NCBI GenBank assembly: GCA_964631835.1
Contig: CAZWAD010000011.1
Coordinates: 1-64,000 of the forward strand
Direction of reading: 5' to 3'
Source: Bog-950 sp964631835
Lineage (GTDB): Bacteria; Bacteroidota; Bacteroidia; Chitinophagales; LD1
Length of the DNA: 64,000 bases
Shown here: positions 36,136-45,133 of the stretch, piece by piece
How positions within the stretch are numbered: position 1 is the stretch's first letter
Layout of the letters: every line of letters begins with the position of its first letter
Made by a program: the position numbers and the translations under genes
Notes under the pieces: model-generated
What the model was told of the DNA's origin: nothing
Seen by the model: the letters and a program-made list of their open reading frames with translations, nothing else
Databases searched by the model: none

Positions 36136-39100
36136 TTATCTCTGCAAAACAATACGTTTCTGAACAGACAAATCCTCCGTTGATAAACGAACAATATACA
36201 TTCCATTTGAAAGGTTGCCCGAATCGAATTGAGTAATGTAAGCAATATCCTGTTCGGCAGTTCCGTTGAACAAAACCCGTACAAGCCTGCCGGTCATATC
36301 AATTACCTCTACTTTTAGTTGTTTGGTTTCCGCCAGCATAAAGCTTACGTTGGTAGAAGCACCAAACGGATTTGGAATTATGTTCATTGCTGTTGCCTCA
36401 AGCTCACCCTGGTAATCTTCACCAAAGGATAAGTCATCATCCGCTTCATCCGTTTTACGTGTAGAGGGAGGTATGTCGGTAAACCCTACCAAAGCACGGC
36501 ATCCGTCAAAAGCTTCGTTAATTGCGGAAACCGCCTGGTTAATGTGGCTGCGGTTGGGCTGAGGAGGCGCTAAACCGGCAAGCGATAAGTTAGCCAGATT
36601 ATAAAGATCAAGTACTGTGTTATTAGTACCAAGATAATTGAGGACACTCTGAGGAATGGTATGTATAGATACCGAACCATTAGGTACAAATATACTAGTG
36701 TCACCACAACCACCGCCACCCGAGCCACCGCCTGTAATAATGTATTGGTTAAGCATGCGAATGGTATCTAGACCTGTTCCAAGCCTCAGGTTAAGACCCA
36801 TGGTAATTACCTGACCGAGGAACACGTTTCTGAATTTGTTGTTCCATGTGGGAATATTAACAGGAAGGGTATTGCAGTTAGCTAAAAATTCCATATCAGC
36901 TGGTAATCCGAGATTGCTCATAGGAGGCAGTTGTGCAGGAGGTCCTCCGGCAGGTAAACGGAGAAGGATACACCCTACATCACTTGAATCGAATGTAAGT
37001 GAACGAGTTCTTAATATCCCCACTGTAAGCGGAGTGATAGTCAGGTTCTTAATCAAATCAATTCTGCGCACTTTACAGAACTTACCATTCGGGTTACCGT
37101 AAGCGCCTTGTGTAAGCGTGCAATGGTATCCGCCCGTAGCTGCGTAAAATTCAACTTCACAGGAATCTCTGCAGGTTCCTGCTACGTTTGAAAGCACTAC
37201 TTTGAAAGTCCCTTTTGAACCGCCACCACCTGCTGTGTAGGTAACAGTTGGTGTTCCCTGTCCACCCGTAATTATCCAGTTGCCATCATTCGAAGTAAGA
37301 TACCACGTTATTGTTGCAGCGTTTTGAATTGAAGCTGTCAACTGATTACCGGTTGAATTAGCCAAAGGCAATACCCCGGGTCCTGAAAGAGAACAGTTCG
37401 GCTGGTCGTTAACAAGGGTCACTATTGCAGTGTCGCGAGCTACACATCCGTTGTTGGTGTTAGTTACACGTAACACATAGGTTCCTGGATCAGAAACTGT
37501 GATTTGCGCTGTATTGCCAACCACATTTCCGTTTCGGGTCCATTGATATGAAGCTGTAATAGTCGTGGAAGAACCCATAAGCGTAAATGAAGCCGAGGTG
37601 CAAGATATGGTTCCATCGGAACCGGCATTGGCATTGGGTGGAGTAATGTTTTGTGAAACATTCACAGAAGCTGAAGCCGTGCATCCGTTAGCTGGGTCGG
37701 TAGCAGTAACTGTGTAAGGCCCTGGGGTTGACACCACTTTATCGGCACCGGTTCCCCCTCCACTCCATGTAAAAGTTGCACTAGGTGTGGTTGATGTGGC
37801 ATGAAGAGTAACGCTTTGGCGTGTGCAGGTTAACTGTTGCGGTTGGTCAATGCCTACATTGGGAGGCGTAATATTTTGCGAAACGTTAACCGAAGCGGAA
37901 GAAGTACATCCGTTATCGGGGTCGGTGGCTGTTACTGTGTAATTACCGGGCGAACCAACTACTTTAGTGTTACCCGTTCCTCCACCGCTCCATTGGAATG
38001 TAGCCCCTGGAATTGAGTGAGCAGTAAGGGTAACGCTTTGCCTGGTACATGTTAACTGAAGTGCTGGGTCAATGGTTACACCCGGGGGAGTAATATCCTG
38101 CGATACGCTTACGGAAGCCGAAGAAGTGCAGCCATTTGCAGGGTCGGTGGCTGTTATCGTGTAATTACCGGGCGAACCAACTACTTTAGTGTTACCCGTT
38201 CCTCCACCGCTCCATTGGAATGTAGCCCCTGGAATTGAGTGAGCAGTAAGGGTAACGCTTTGCCTGGTACATGTTAACTGAAGTGCTGGGTCAATGGTTA
38301 CACCAGGTGCATCAATGTCCTGTGATACGCTTACAGTTGCTGAAGCCGTGCATCCGTTTGAAGGATCAGTACCAGTTACAGAATAAACTCCGGGCTGAGT
38401 AACATTTTTGGTCGTACCCGTTCCTCCGCCACTCCATTCAAAGGTGGCACCCTGAACAGTAGAGTGGACCGTAAGAGTAACTTGCGTAGTGGTGCAGGTT
38501 AAAGTAGCAGCAGGGTCAATGTTTACGTTAGGTGTTCCAATATTTTCTTCAACAAAGAACGAATCAACGTTTCCGCAATCGGTTCCATTAATAGTCACAT
38601 TTGCATATTTCCAACCACCTGAGTTCCATGTTGCAGTTGGTGTACCCTGTCCTGATACCAAACCTGCTCCGCTCCAGATAATAGTTGTAGCTGCAGGTGG
38701 TGGGTTCATCCCGATAAGTTGAGTTTCAATAGTTGGATTGAGACAGGTAATGGCATCGCCTTCAATTTCAAACACAGCTTCCAACCTTCTTCCGAAAACA
38801 TAAGGACCCGAGAAGTCTTTCAACTCAGCAGTAAAACTAGTGGAAGAACGGGTTTTTACACCGAGGCTTCCGAATACTTGTATGCATGGGTCATTGAAGT
38901 TCAACGGCTGGTCCAAACCAAAGGCGGTGAGGTTAATGCCGAATTCGGAGAAAGACAATTCCTCGTAGTTGCCGGTATAATTAGCTCCCGGGTTTACAAG
39001 CGTTCCCCAAGGAGCAGCAGGAGTAGCACCTTCGTTAGTACGGCTGGTGCGCGCAAACGCAAACGTTCCTGAGCCGCGGGTAGTAATTTCAGCATAACCA

Positions 39101-39999
39101 TAAGGAGCTGAAGGATACGTTCCGCTACCTTCGGTATTGAAAGTACCTGTAAAGTTGAACTTACGATTTGCCAACGAATTGAAAGCTGCAAATCCTCCTG
39201 GTACATCTGTGGGCTTAAGCCATAGTCTGATAGATACCACAGGGTTTGTTCCTCCATTTTCAAAATCGAAGGAAAAGATAATATCACCGGGTTTGTTTAC
39301 CGAGCCATCTGCATTAAATTTCCATGCTGTGTGGCCGCTGTCAACGTCTAAGCCAATCAATTGAGAGTTAGCTCCCAGCTGAATAAAAGCGCGGAAAAAT
39401 TCAAAATCAATGTGGTTAGAACCACCCTGTGAAACTGTGGATGCACCTCCAAAGCCCCAAAGTGAGTCGGTGAGGGAGGTACCGTTTCTGCGGATGTGAG
39501 CATAAATATCAATAATATCGTTTTTTTGAGGCGTACCGCCAATGCCAAAGCTCCACGATTTGGGGTTATGGAAATTTTTGTCACTTGTTCCTACAAACAC
39601 AGAGGAATCGTTTTCGCTGGCGGCTGAAAAGTTATCACGCCCGTATACGGCATCGAGCCAGCGGGTTCCGTTTACAACACTGTTGATGGGATAAGACATA
39701 CGCTTTTCAAAACGCCTGTTTCGCTGAGCCTGAGTGGCGGTTTGTAACAATGTTTTTAGTGCTGCAGCACCATTTGTGTCAATTACGCCTTCGCCTGTAT
39801 TGCGCAGGTCGCTGTCGAACCAGTCATCGGTTCCTTCTTCGGCAACAGAAAAAGTTCCAAAGGTGAGTGTATCGGCATAAACATCAGCGTCTATACCGAA
39901 ATTGGCTTTAACGTTTTCGTTACCTACAAGCTGGGCAGGGGCTTGCGAAACAAAAACGCAAAAAGTAAGAGCGACAATTGCCCGAGTAAAATTTTTCAT
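36136..39999 (-). CDS. Large secreted Ig/PKD-repeat protein with T9SS sorting domain
   Basis: The 1,287-residue product has a signal peptide (about residues 1-24, ending SQAPAQ), an N-terminal domain of about 380 residues with no family I recognise, and then at least five PKD/Ig-like modules of about 74-85 residues (roughly 440-860). These share TCTRQSVTLTAHS and ATFQWSGGGTGNTK. A second set of Ig-like modules and a T9SS type A domain (IPNPFGASTNVSFMLAETKQ... to the end at VQKRIVLQR) complete it. It should be displayed on the cell surface or released; adhesion or gliding-related binding is possible. Two PKD modules share 144 identical bases. Terminators and promoters bracket it as a single gene. 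Confidence 0.85.
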   Translation of the reverse strand: MKNFTRAIVALTFCVFVSQAPAQLVGNENVKANFGIDADVYADTLTFGTFSVAEEGTDDWFDSDLRNTGEGVIDTNGAAALKTLLQTATQAQRNRRFEKRMSYPINSVVNGTRWLDAVYGRDNFSAASENDSSVFVGTSDKNFHNPKSWSFGIGGTPQKNDIIDIYAHIRRNGTSLTDSLWGFGGASTVSQGGSNHIDFEFFRAFIQLGANSQLIGLDVDSGHTAWKFNADGSVNKPGDIIFSFDFENGGTNPVVSIRLWLKPTDVPGGFAAFNSLANRKFNFTGTFNTEGSGTYPSAPYGYAEITTRGSGTFAFARTSRTNEGATPAAPWGTLVNPGANYTGNYEELSFSEFGINLTAFGLDQPLNFNDPCIQVFGSLGVKTRSSTSFTAELKDFSGPYVFGRRLEAVFEIEGDAITCLNPTIETQLIGMNPPPAATTIIWSGAGLVSGQGTPTATWNSGGWKYANVTINGTDCGNVDSFFVEENIGTPNVNIDPAATLTCTTTQVTLTVHSTVQGATFEWSGGGTGTTKNVTQPGVYSVTGTDPSNGCTASATVSVSQDIDAPGVTIDPALQLTCTRQSVTLTAHSIPGATFQWSGGGTGNTKVVGSPGNYTITATDPANGCTSSASVSVSQDITPPGVTIDPALQLTCTRQSVTLTAHSIPGATFQWSGGGTGNTKVVGSPGNYTVTATDPDNGCTSSASVNVSQNITPPNVGIDQPQQLTCTRQSVTLHATSTTPSATFTWSGGGTGADKVVSTPGPYTVTATDPANGCTASASVNVSQNITPPNANAGSDGTISCTSASFTLMGSSTTITASYQWTRNGNVVGNTAQITVSDPGTYVLRVTNTNNGCVARDTAIVTLVNDQPNCSLSGPGVLPLANSTGNQLTASIQNAATITWYLTSNDGNWIITGGQGTPTVTYTAGGGGSKGTFKVVLSNVAGTCRDSCEVEFYAATGGYHCTLTQGAYGNPNGKFCKVRRIDLIKNLTITPLTVGILRTRSLTFDSSDVGCILLRLPAGGPPAQLPPMSNLGLPADMEFLANCNTLPVNIPTWNNKFRNVFLGQVITMGLNLRLGTGLDTIRMLNQYIITGGGSGGGGCGDTSIFVPNGSVSIHTIPQSVLNYLGTNNTVLDLYNLANLSLAGLAPPQPNRSHINQAVSAINEAFDGCRALVGFTDIPPSTRKTDEADDDLSFGEDYQGELEATAMNIIPNPFGASTNVSFMLAETKQLKVEVIDMTGRLVRVLFNGTAEQDIAYITQFDSGNLSNGMYIVRLSTEDLSVQKRIVLQR
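37939..38304 (-). repeat. 144-base identical repeat between two adjacent PKD modules
   Basis: Bases 37939-38082 and 38161-38304 are identical and lie 222 bases (74 codons) apart. The flanking module sequences differ more, so the identical part is a recent duplication or conversion tract. Confidence 0.92.
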
Positions 40000-40019
40000 A
40001 ATCTCAGTTTTTAAGTAAA

Positions 40020-40027
40020 CAAATTTA
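40020..40027 (-). promoter_or_regulatory. -7 box upstream of the 1,287-residue T9SS gene
   Basis: TAAATTTG on the minus strand matches TAnnTTTG and ends 20 bases before the ATG, the same spacing as several other genes here. Confidence 0.5.
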
Positions 40028-40144
40028 GTGTCCGAAATAACCGGGGTTAGTTATTTATGAGTGCAATATCGTTTTTATTATTTTAAAAAACAACAATATA
40101 AACAACAATTTTGTGCTAACGTTTTTCAAATATCCGACTCAGTG

Positions 40145-40182
40145 TACAAAACAAAAATGTCCTCCGAAAATCTGGAGGACAT
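40145..40182 (-). terminator. Rho-independent terminator of the T9SS gene at 40208
   Basis: ATGTCCTCC (40157-40165) pairs with GGAGGACAT (40174-40182) with an 8-base loop. The minus strand continues TTTTTGTTTTG. It lies 26 bases beyond the stop codon. Confidence 0.9.
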
Positions 40183-40207
40183 CTTTGAAATTGCCTGTAA
40201 AAAATAG

Positions 40208-41506
40208 TTACTTATTCACAGTAAACTTGTTTCTCGCAATTACCATAGCGTTTTCATCAACAATCTGCAAACTGTAAAGTCCGTTGGAAAGGTTTTCAAT
40301 ATTGATAGCATTCCGGTTAGTGTTCATATCTATGCTAAGTACTAAACTACCTGCGAGATTGAATACTTTGGCAACAGTTCTGCCTTTATTTTCAAACTGA
40401 ATAACCAGCTCGTTGTTTGCTGGCTGAGGGAAAACAGTAACAGGTATTTCGTTTGTCTCGCTTATTCCCGATGTGTTACGTACGAGAACAGTTACAAAAG
40501 CACTTGCCGATGCTGTTCCGTCACTCAACGAATAAGTAAAACTGTCGAGTCCTACAAAATTATTAGCAGGCGTATATGTAACAGCCCCAGCCACTGCCAT
40601 TGCAGTACCATTTGCCGGCTGCGAAACCAATGAAATAGTAAGGCCTGGAACCGGGTCATTACAATCATCATCATTCAGCTTTACAAAAATATTCTTCGGA
40701 GTATTCTTATCGGTTGTATCTGCATCGGGGCGCGCTATTGGTGGAAAATTGTAGTTCAGAGGAATGTCTTCGTAATATATACTGTCAACCAATAACTCGC
40801 TTCCTGGAACTAGACCCGAAGAACCACCTATAAGAGTAGCTACGTTAGGGACACTGGAAGCCATAAGGATAACCAGTGTATCAGGCATTTCGCAGGTAAC
40901 ATAGTCAAAGGTTACTTCAAAAGGCTGCCAGCCGGACGTTGCCGTATTGCTTTGGTAACGTGCGTTGGCAACAAGAGTTTTTCCTTTTCGAAGAGTTCCC
41001 CAAATAAGGCATGTGTCGTTTGCATTAGTATTTGTATTAAATACAGGAGTGTACTTGTAATAGCCTTTGAACTTACTTATGCGCTGAGTAAAAGACTGCC
41101 CCGACCCTTCAACGGCAATTGGAGAAATCGTATTTCCGCTTGTTGTGAGCGTTGAAGCTGTAATCGGAAAACGTCCGTTAAGCACAAACCCCGGCAGGGT
41201 GATTTTATTAATAAGTGGAATATTAATAATCGAATCAGTTACCATCCGGATAGATGATGAACCGGAATAAGCATCTGTAGATTGAGTTACGAAAAACACA
41301 CCACCCAAGGAGTCGGAACCCGAAATCGCATTTGAGCTTGTCCAGTTGTCGGGTTCATTAGCCTGAAAGGTATCAGGGGGTACAGTGGGCGGGAATCCGG
41401 CAAAATAAATGGTTTGTAACGTCCAGTTTTCAAAATCGCTGTTTACTATTTGAGCGCTGGTAACAACAGCAGTAAATAGTAAACCAAACAGTAGAATCTT
41501 TTTCAT
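40208..41506 (-). CDS. Secreted Ig-like protein with T9SS sorting domain
   Basis: The 432-residue product has a signal peptide (MKKILLFGLLFTAVVTSAQ) and an N-terminal beta-sandwich-like domain (about residues 20-235) starting NSDFENWTLQTI, similar in outline to carbohydrate-binding-type modules. A bacterial Ig-like domain follows (about 250-340, LNDDDCNDPVPGLTIS and TYTPANNFVGLDSFTY), then a T9SS type A domain with the VTVFPQPANNELVIQF entry. It probably reaches the cell surface. The first domain is not firmly assignable. The promoter region upstream has TACATTAG. The gene is separated from the 36136 gene by about 200 bases and its own terminator. Confidence 0.82.
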   Translation of the reverse strand: MKKILLFGLLFTAVVTSAQIVNSDFENWTLQTIYFAGFPPTVPPDTFQANEPDNWTSSNAISGSDSLGGVFFVTQSTDAYSGSSSIRMVTDSIINIPLINKITLPGFVLNGRFPITASTLTTSGNTISPIAVEGSGQSFTQRISKFKGYYKYTPVFNTNTNANDTCLIWGTLRKGKTLVANARYQSNTATSGWQPFEVTFDYVTCEMPDTLVILMASSVPNVATLIGGSSGLVPGSELLVDSIYYEDIPLNYNFPPIARPDADTTDKNTPKNIFVKLNDDDCNDPVPGLTISLVSQPANGTAMAVAGAVTYTPANNFVGLDSFTYSLSDGTASASAFVTVLVRNTSGISETNEIPVTVFPQPANNELVIQFENKGRTVAKVFNLAGSLVLSIDMNTNRNAINIENLSNGLYSLQIVDENAMVIARNKFTVNK

Positions 41507-41596
41507 GTTGGCTTTGTATTTGATTTTTAAAAAGTGCTAATGTAGAAAAACATTGCGATTAAAAAACGTACAGAGTCCCAGGTTTACAGCCTGAAA

Positions 41597-41627
41597 AAAT
41601 AAAAAAAGGCCTCCATGTGAAGACCTT
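41597..41627 (-). terminator. Terminator after rpmA
   Basis: AAGGCCTCC (41606-41614) pairs with GAAGACCTT (41619-41627) including G-U pairs; on the minus strand it is followed by seven T. It lies 41 bases beyond the rpmA stop. Confidence 0.85.
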
Positions 41628-41667
41628 CAAAAGAAATTAAATTATGAGTTAGCTCAGTGTGTACGGT

Positions 41668-41934
41668 TTAAACTTGTGCTGCTTCTGAAATAACGTGAAC
41701 AAATGTTCTGTCATTTTTCCCTTTGGTAAATTTCACAATACCTTCAACTACTGCAAAAATAGTGTGGTCTTTACCTATATCTACCCCTCTTCCCGGGTGG
41801 TAATTGGTTCCGCGCTGACGCAAAATAATGTTGCCCGGAGCCGCCTTATCGCCACCGAAAATTTTTAAACCAAGCCGCTTACTATGGGAGTCTCGTCCGT
41901 TCTTTACTTTGCCTTCACCTTTTTTATGTGCCAT
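41668..41934 (-). CDS. rpmA: 50S ribosomal protein L27
   Basis: The 88-residue basic protein begins AHKKGEGKVKNGRDSHSKRL, the conserved N-terminus that reaches the peptidyl transferase centre, and keeps GNIILRQRGTNYHPG. It lacks the N-terminal cleaved extension found in Firmicutes. It follows rplU by 26 bases and is probably cotranscribed with it. Confidence 0.97.
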   Translation of the reverse strand: MAHKKGEGKVKNGRDSHSKRLGLKIFGGDKAAPGNIILRQRGTNYHPGRGVDIGKDHTIFAVVEGIVKFTKGKNDRTFVHVISEAAQV

Positions 41935-41960
41935 GATTATCGCTTTTAATGGTTGTTAAT

Positions 41961-42272
41961 TTATTTCCCTATGGATTCAATGCTGATTTGAGTTAAAGAC
42001 TGTCGGTGGCCTTGCGTTTTCTCGAAAGTCTTTCTCCGTTTCTTTTTGTAAATGATTACTTTGTCATCTTTCAGATGAGACAAAATTTTGGCGTTTACCT
42101 TTACTCCTTTTACTGTCGGGGTACCTACTTTCACTTTACCCTCGTCATCGGTAAGAAGTACTCGGTCGAATGAAACTTCATCACCGGCATTACCTTCAAG
42201 ACGATGAACGTATAATTTCTTACCGGCTTCCGCCTTAAATTGCTGTCCTGCTATTTCAACTATTGCGTACAT
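41961..42272 (-). CDS. rplU: 50S ribosomal protein L21
   Basis: The 103-residue protein has MYAIVEIAGQQFKAEAGKKL, the L21 signature, and the C-terminal KKRRKTFEKTQGHRQSLT RNA-binding tail. First gene of the rplU-rpmA pair, with a very clear promoter immediately upstream. It is divergent from the ATP synthase operon. Confidence 0.97.
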   Translation of the reverse strand: MYAIVEIAGQQFKAEAGKKLYVHRLEGNAGDEVSFDRVLLTDDEGKVKVGTPTVKGVKVNAKILSHLKDDKVIIYKKKRRKTFEKTQGHRQSLTQISIESIGK

Positions 42273-42291
42273 GTTTTAAAATTTGGGAGCG

Positions 42292-42322
42292 CAAATATAA
42301 TTACTCACGTCAGAATACCAAA
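42292..42322 (-). promoter_or_regulatory. rplU promoter (-33 TTTG, -7 TATATTTG)
   Basis: On the minus strand, TTTG (42319-42322), 19 bases, then TATATTTG (42292-42299) match the Bacteroidota promoter consensus exactly. The -7 box ends 19-20 bases before the rplU ATG. Confidence 0.85.
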
Positions 42323-42443
42323 GACATTCTCCGTGCCCGAACATTGAAGAATCATTTAACTTTCTGTTACAGAAGTTCGCAGAGTGTGCGGACAGAATAC
42401 AAATCTCACCGCTTCGAAAACCGAACAATTTACCCACAGGCAC

Positions 42444-42473
42444 TTTCGCAATTACGATATTATTTTATGTTTG
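42444..42473 (+). promoter_or_regulatory. atp operon promoter
   Basis: TTTC (42444-42447), an 18-base spacer and TATGTTTG (42466-42473) match the -33/-7 consensus with one mismatch. The -7 box ends 22 bases before the atpB ATG. It is back to back with the rplU promoter. Confidence 0.7.
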
Positions 42474-42495
42474 CACCGCTTTTTGAAAAACGAAC

Positions 42496-43620
42496 ATGAT
42501 TTTTGCTAAAAATACCTCTGTAAAACATACATTTTCAGCAGTTTTTACCGCCCTTTTAATTCCTTTTTCCTTACACTCTTTTGCTGAAACAGAAACCGAA
42601 CATCTGAAAGGGAGTGAACATCTTTCAAAAGCTCACGAAACCAAATCGGAACCGTTTAATGCAGGAAAAATGATTATTGAGCATATCAGTGATGCTCATG
42701 ACTGGCATATTTTGGATTGGGACGGGCATCCTGTATCATTACCTTTACCTGTTATTCTTTATACTGATAGAGGAATTGATTTCTTCTTATCAAGCAAATT
42801 TGAACATGGTCATGAGGTAGTTCACGGTAAATATAACTATAAACTTGAGGGGCAACGCATAGTTGCTGTGGATAAAAACGGTGAAATTGACAACGCGGCT
42901 ACCTCCAAAATCTACGATTTATCTATTACCAAGAATGTAGCTACCCTGATGTTCAGTTCAGGATGCTTGCTTTGGATTTTCTTATCTATCGCAGGCGCTT
43001 ATAAAAGGAATCCGAACAGGGCGCCTAGCGGACTTCAATCTTTTCTTGAGCCGCTTATCCTTTTCATCCGCGATGAAGTGGCAAAGCCAAGCATAGGCCC
43101 TAAATATGAAAAGTTTGTTCCCTACCTGCTTTGTGTTTTCTTTTTAATTCTTTTCAACAATTTGCTAGGGTTAGTTCCTGTAATTCCGGGTGGCGCAAAC
43201 CTTTCAGGTAATATTGCTTTCACCGGTGTTCTGGCTCTCATCACTTTTATTATTACGAGCATTAATGGAACCAAACATTACTGGCACCATGTTTTCGCAA
43301 TGCCGGGTGTTCCCAAGCCAATCCTGCTGATTCTTACCCCTATTGAAATTCTCGGTGTGTTTTTGAAACCTTTCGTGTTAATGATACGATTGTTTGCCAA
43401 CATGACTGCAGGGCACATTATTGCTTTGTCATTCTTTGCCATGATTTTCATTTTTGGTGAAATGCATGTAGGCGCTGGGCTGGGAGTGAGTGTGGTTTCC
43501 GTAGCATTTACAGTATTTATGAGCCTTCTTGAATTGCTTGTAGCGTTCTTGCAGGCGTATGTCTTTACTTTGCTGAGTGCTATGTATTTCGGAACAGCTT
43601 TGGAAGAAGGTCACCATTAA
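42496..43620 (+). CDS. atpB: F0F1 ATP synthase subunit a
   Basis: This is the proton-channel subunit of F0. The product has 374 residues, longer than the 270 of E. coli because of an N-terminal extension of about 145 residues that begins with a signal-like segment (residues 11-30) and a His-rich region (EHLSKAHETKSEP, HDWHILDWDGH), as is usual in Bacteroidota. Five or more transmembrane helices follow. The essential arginine is R298 in MIRLFANMTAGH, and the last helices contain LLELLVAFLQAYVFTLLSAMY. It is first in atpB-E-F-H-A, after a clear promoter. Confidence 0.96.
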   Translation: MIFAKNTSVKHTFSAVFTALLIPFSLHSFAETETEHLKGSEHLSKAHETKSEPFNAGKMIIEHISDAHDWHILDWDGHPVSLPLPVILYTDRGIDFFLSSKFEHGHEVVHGKYNYKLEGQRIVAVDKNGEIDNAATSKIYDLSITKNVATLMFSSGCLLWIFLSIAGAYKRNPNRAPSGLQSFLEPLILFIRDEVAKPSIGPKYEKFVPYLLCVFFLILFNNLLGLVPVIPGGANLSGNIAFTGVLALITFIITSINGTKHYWHHVFAMPGVPKPILLILTPIEILGVFLKPFVLMIRLFANMTAGHIIALSFFAMIFIFGEMHVGAGLGVSVVSVAFTVFMSLLELLVAFLQAYVFTLLSAMYFGTALEEGHH

Positions 43621-43660
43621 CTTATTATAAACTCTATTTTTTCACTTTAAATCAAATATC

Positions 43661-43918
43661 ATGCTCAACACAGTTTTATTGCAGGCAGCAGCAGACGGTC
43701 TAGGAACCGGCTATGGTATTGCAGCCTTGGGTGCAGGATTTGCAGCCCTTGGCGCAGGTGTTGGTATCGGACAAATTGGTAAGGGAGCAGTTGAGGCAAT
43801 AGCCCGACAGCCCGAAGCCATTAACGACATCCGTGCCAACATGATTCTTACAGCCGCGCTCGTAGAAGGTGCAGCTTTCTTTGCAATGGTTGTTGGTCTG
43901 CTTGTAGTATTCAAGTAA
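43661..43918 (+). CDS. atpE: F0F1 ATP synthase subunit c
   Basis: The 85-residue double-helix hairpin forms the c-ring. Helix 1 has the glycine-rich FAALGAGVGIGQIG, the polar loop is ARQPEAIND, and helix 2 carries the ion-binding Glu69 in LVEGAAFF. Position 38 is Gln, but the residues after Glu69 (Gly-Ala) lack the Ser/Thr seen in sodium-binding rings, so proton coupling is more likely. A terminator-like hairpin follows the stop codon. Confidence 0.97.
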   Translation: MLNTVLLQAAADGLGTGYGIAALGAGFAALGAGVGIGQIGKGAVEAIARQPEAINDIRANMILTAALVEGAAFFAMVVGLLVVFK

Positions 43919-43934
43919 ACCAGCCTTAAAACAC

Positions 43935-43976
43935 TTCGGGCGGCAAAAGCGGTTGGCTGCGCTGTCCGAATTTTTT
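43935..43976 (+). terminator. Terminator-like hairpin between atpE and atpF
   Basis: TTCGGGCGGC (43935-43944) pairs with GCTGTCCGAA (43961-43970) over ten positions with two G-U pairs, enclosing a 16-base loop, and is followed immediately by TTTTTT (43971-43976). It lies inside the atp operon, 16 bases after the atpE stop and 41 before atpF. It may partly terminate, giving more atpE than atpFHA mRNA, or protect a processed 3' end. Confidence 0.75.
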
Positions 43977-44017
43977 CTTGGTTGAAATATAGAATGGTTA
44001 TTGAAAATTAAAATAAT

Positions 44018-44512
44018 ATGGAATTAGTAAAACCCGCTATTGGACTTGTTTTCTGGATGTGTGTTACATTCAGCATTCTGGTTTTTATTCTCACCAGGTT
44101 TGCATGGAAACCTATTCTTGCCATGATTAAGGAACGCGAAAAAACCATTGAAGACTCATTAAACGAAGCTAACAAAGCCCGTGCAGAAATGAGTCAGCTT
44201 GTTGCAAAGAATGAGGAGTTGCTGAATCAGGCAAAAGAAGAGAGAAACAAGATTCTTCACGATGCCAAAGAAGCGGCAGAGAGATTGAAAACCGAATTAC
44301 TTGAAAAAGCTCAAAAGGAAGCTGAAGGAAAAATTCAGATGGCTTTTCGCGAAATTGAAATTCAAAAGAAAGCGGCTATTGTAGAAGTAAAGAACGCTGT
44401 AGGCCTTATGGCGCTTGATATTGCAGAGAAAGTTCTGCGAAAAGAGTTAAAGAGTAGTAACGAACAGGTGGATTATGTGAACAAGCTTGCTAAAGAATCT
44501 AACCTGAATTAA
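44018..44512 (+). CDS. atpF: F0F1 ATP synthase subunit b
   Basis: The 164-residue peripheral-stalk subunit has one N-terminal membrane helix (residues 7-28, GLVFWMCVTFSILVFILTRF), the RFAWKPILAMIKEREKTIEDS join, and a long charged coiled coil with AKEEAERLKTELLEKAQKEAEG-type heptads. The C-terminus ADIAEKVLRKEL-like segment contacts subunit delta. Length is normal. It follows the atpE hairpin and precedes atpH by 21 bases. Confidence 0.96.
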   Translation: MELVKPAIGLVFWMCVTFSILVFILTRFAWKPILAMIKEREKTIEDSLNEANKARAEMSQLVAKNEELLNQAKEERNKILHDAKEAAERLKTELLEKAQKEAEGKIQMAFREIEIQKKAAIVEVKNAVGLMALDIAEKVLRKELKSSNEQVDYVNKLAKESNLN

Positions 44513-44533
44513 AAGCCGTAAGCAGAATAGAAG

Positions 44534-45097
44534 ATGGGTTCATACAGAATAGCCACACGGTACGCAAAGTCGCTGATTGAGCTTGCGCAGGAAAACGGAA
44601 AGCTCGATGAAGTTTTTACCGATATGAAGGCGATTGATAAGACCTTTGAAGAAAGCCGCGACTTAAAGCTGATGTTCAAAAGCCCGATTATTACTGCCGA
44701 TAAAAAGATGAATGTGGTAAAGGCTTTGTTCGAAGGCAAAGTAAGCGAATTGCTTTACCGGTTTCTTACATTGATGATAAAAAAAGGCAGGGAGGCGCAT
44801 TTCCACTACATGGTGAATTCATTTATTGAACAGTATAATGTAATTAAGGAAATTACACCTGTAAAAATTACTTCAGCAGTAAAACTTGATGCCGGGCTTG
44901 TTCAAAGCATCGTAAACAACTTAAAGAAGAAAGAACACTTAAAAGAAGTTGAGTTGGTAGAAGCCATTGACCCCGACATGATAGGCGGCTTTATTTTACA
45001 GTATGGCGACAAGATGATTGACAGCAGCGTAAGCCGAAACCTCAATTCATTCCGAAACATTATTGATGACGATTCATACATCAAAAAGTATTTCTAA
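44534..45097 (+). CDS. atpH: F0F1 ATP synthase subunit delta
   Basis: The 187-residue stalk protein joins subunit b to the F1 head. The family N-terminus GSYRIATRYAKSLIELAQEN and the C-terminal GGFILQYGDKMIDSSVSRNL are both present, and the length is typical. It starts 21 bases after atpF and precedes atpA by 36. Confidence 0.95.
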   Translation: MGSYRIATRYAKSLIELAQENGKLDEVFTDMKAIDKTFEESRDLKLMFKSPIITADKKMNVVKALFEGKVSELLYRFLTLMIKKGREAHFHYMVNSFIEQYNVIKEITPVKITSAVKLDAGLVQSIVNNLKKKEHLKEVELVEAIDPDMIGGFILQYGDKMIDSSVSRNLNSFRNIIDDDSYIKKYF

Positions 45098-45133
45098 TCC
45101 TAATTCATAATCAGAAATCATAAATTATAAAAG

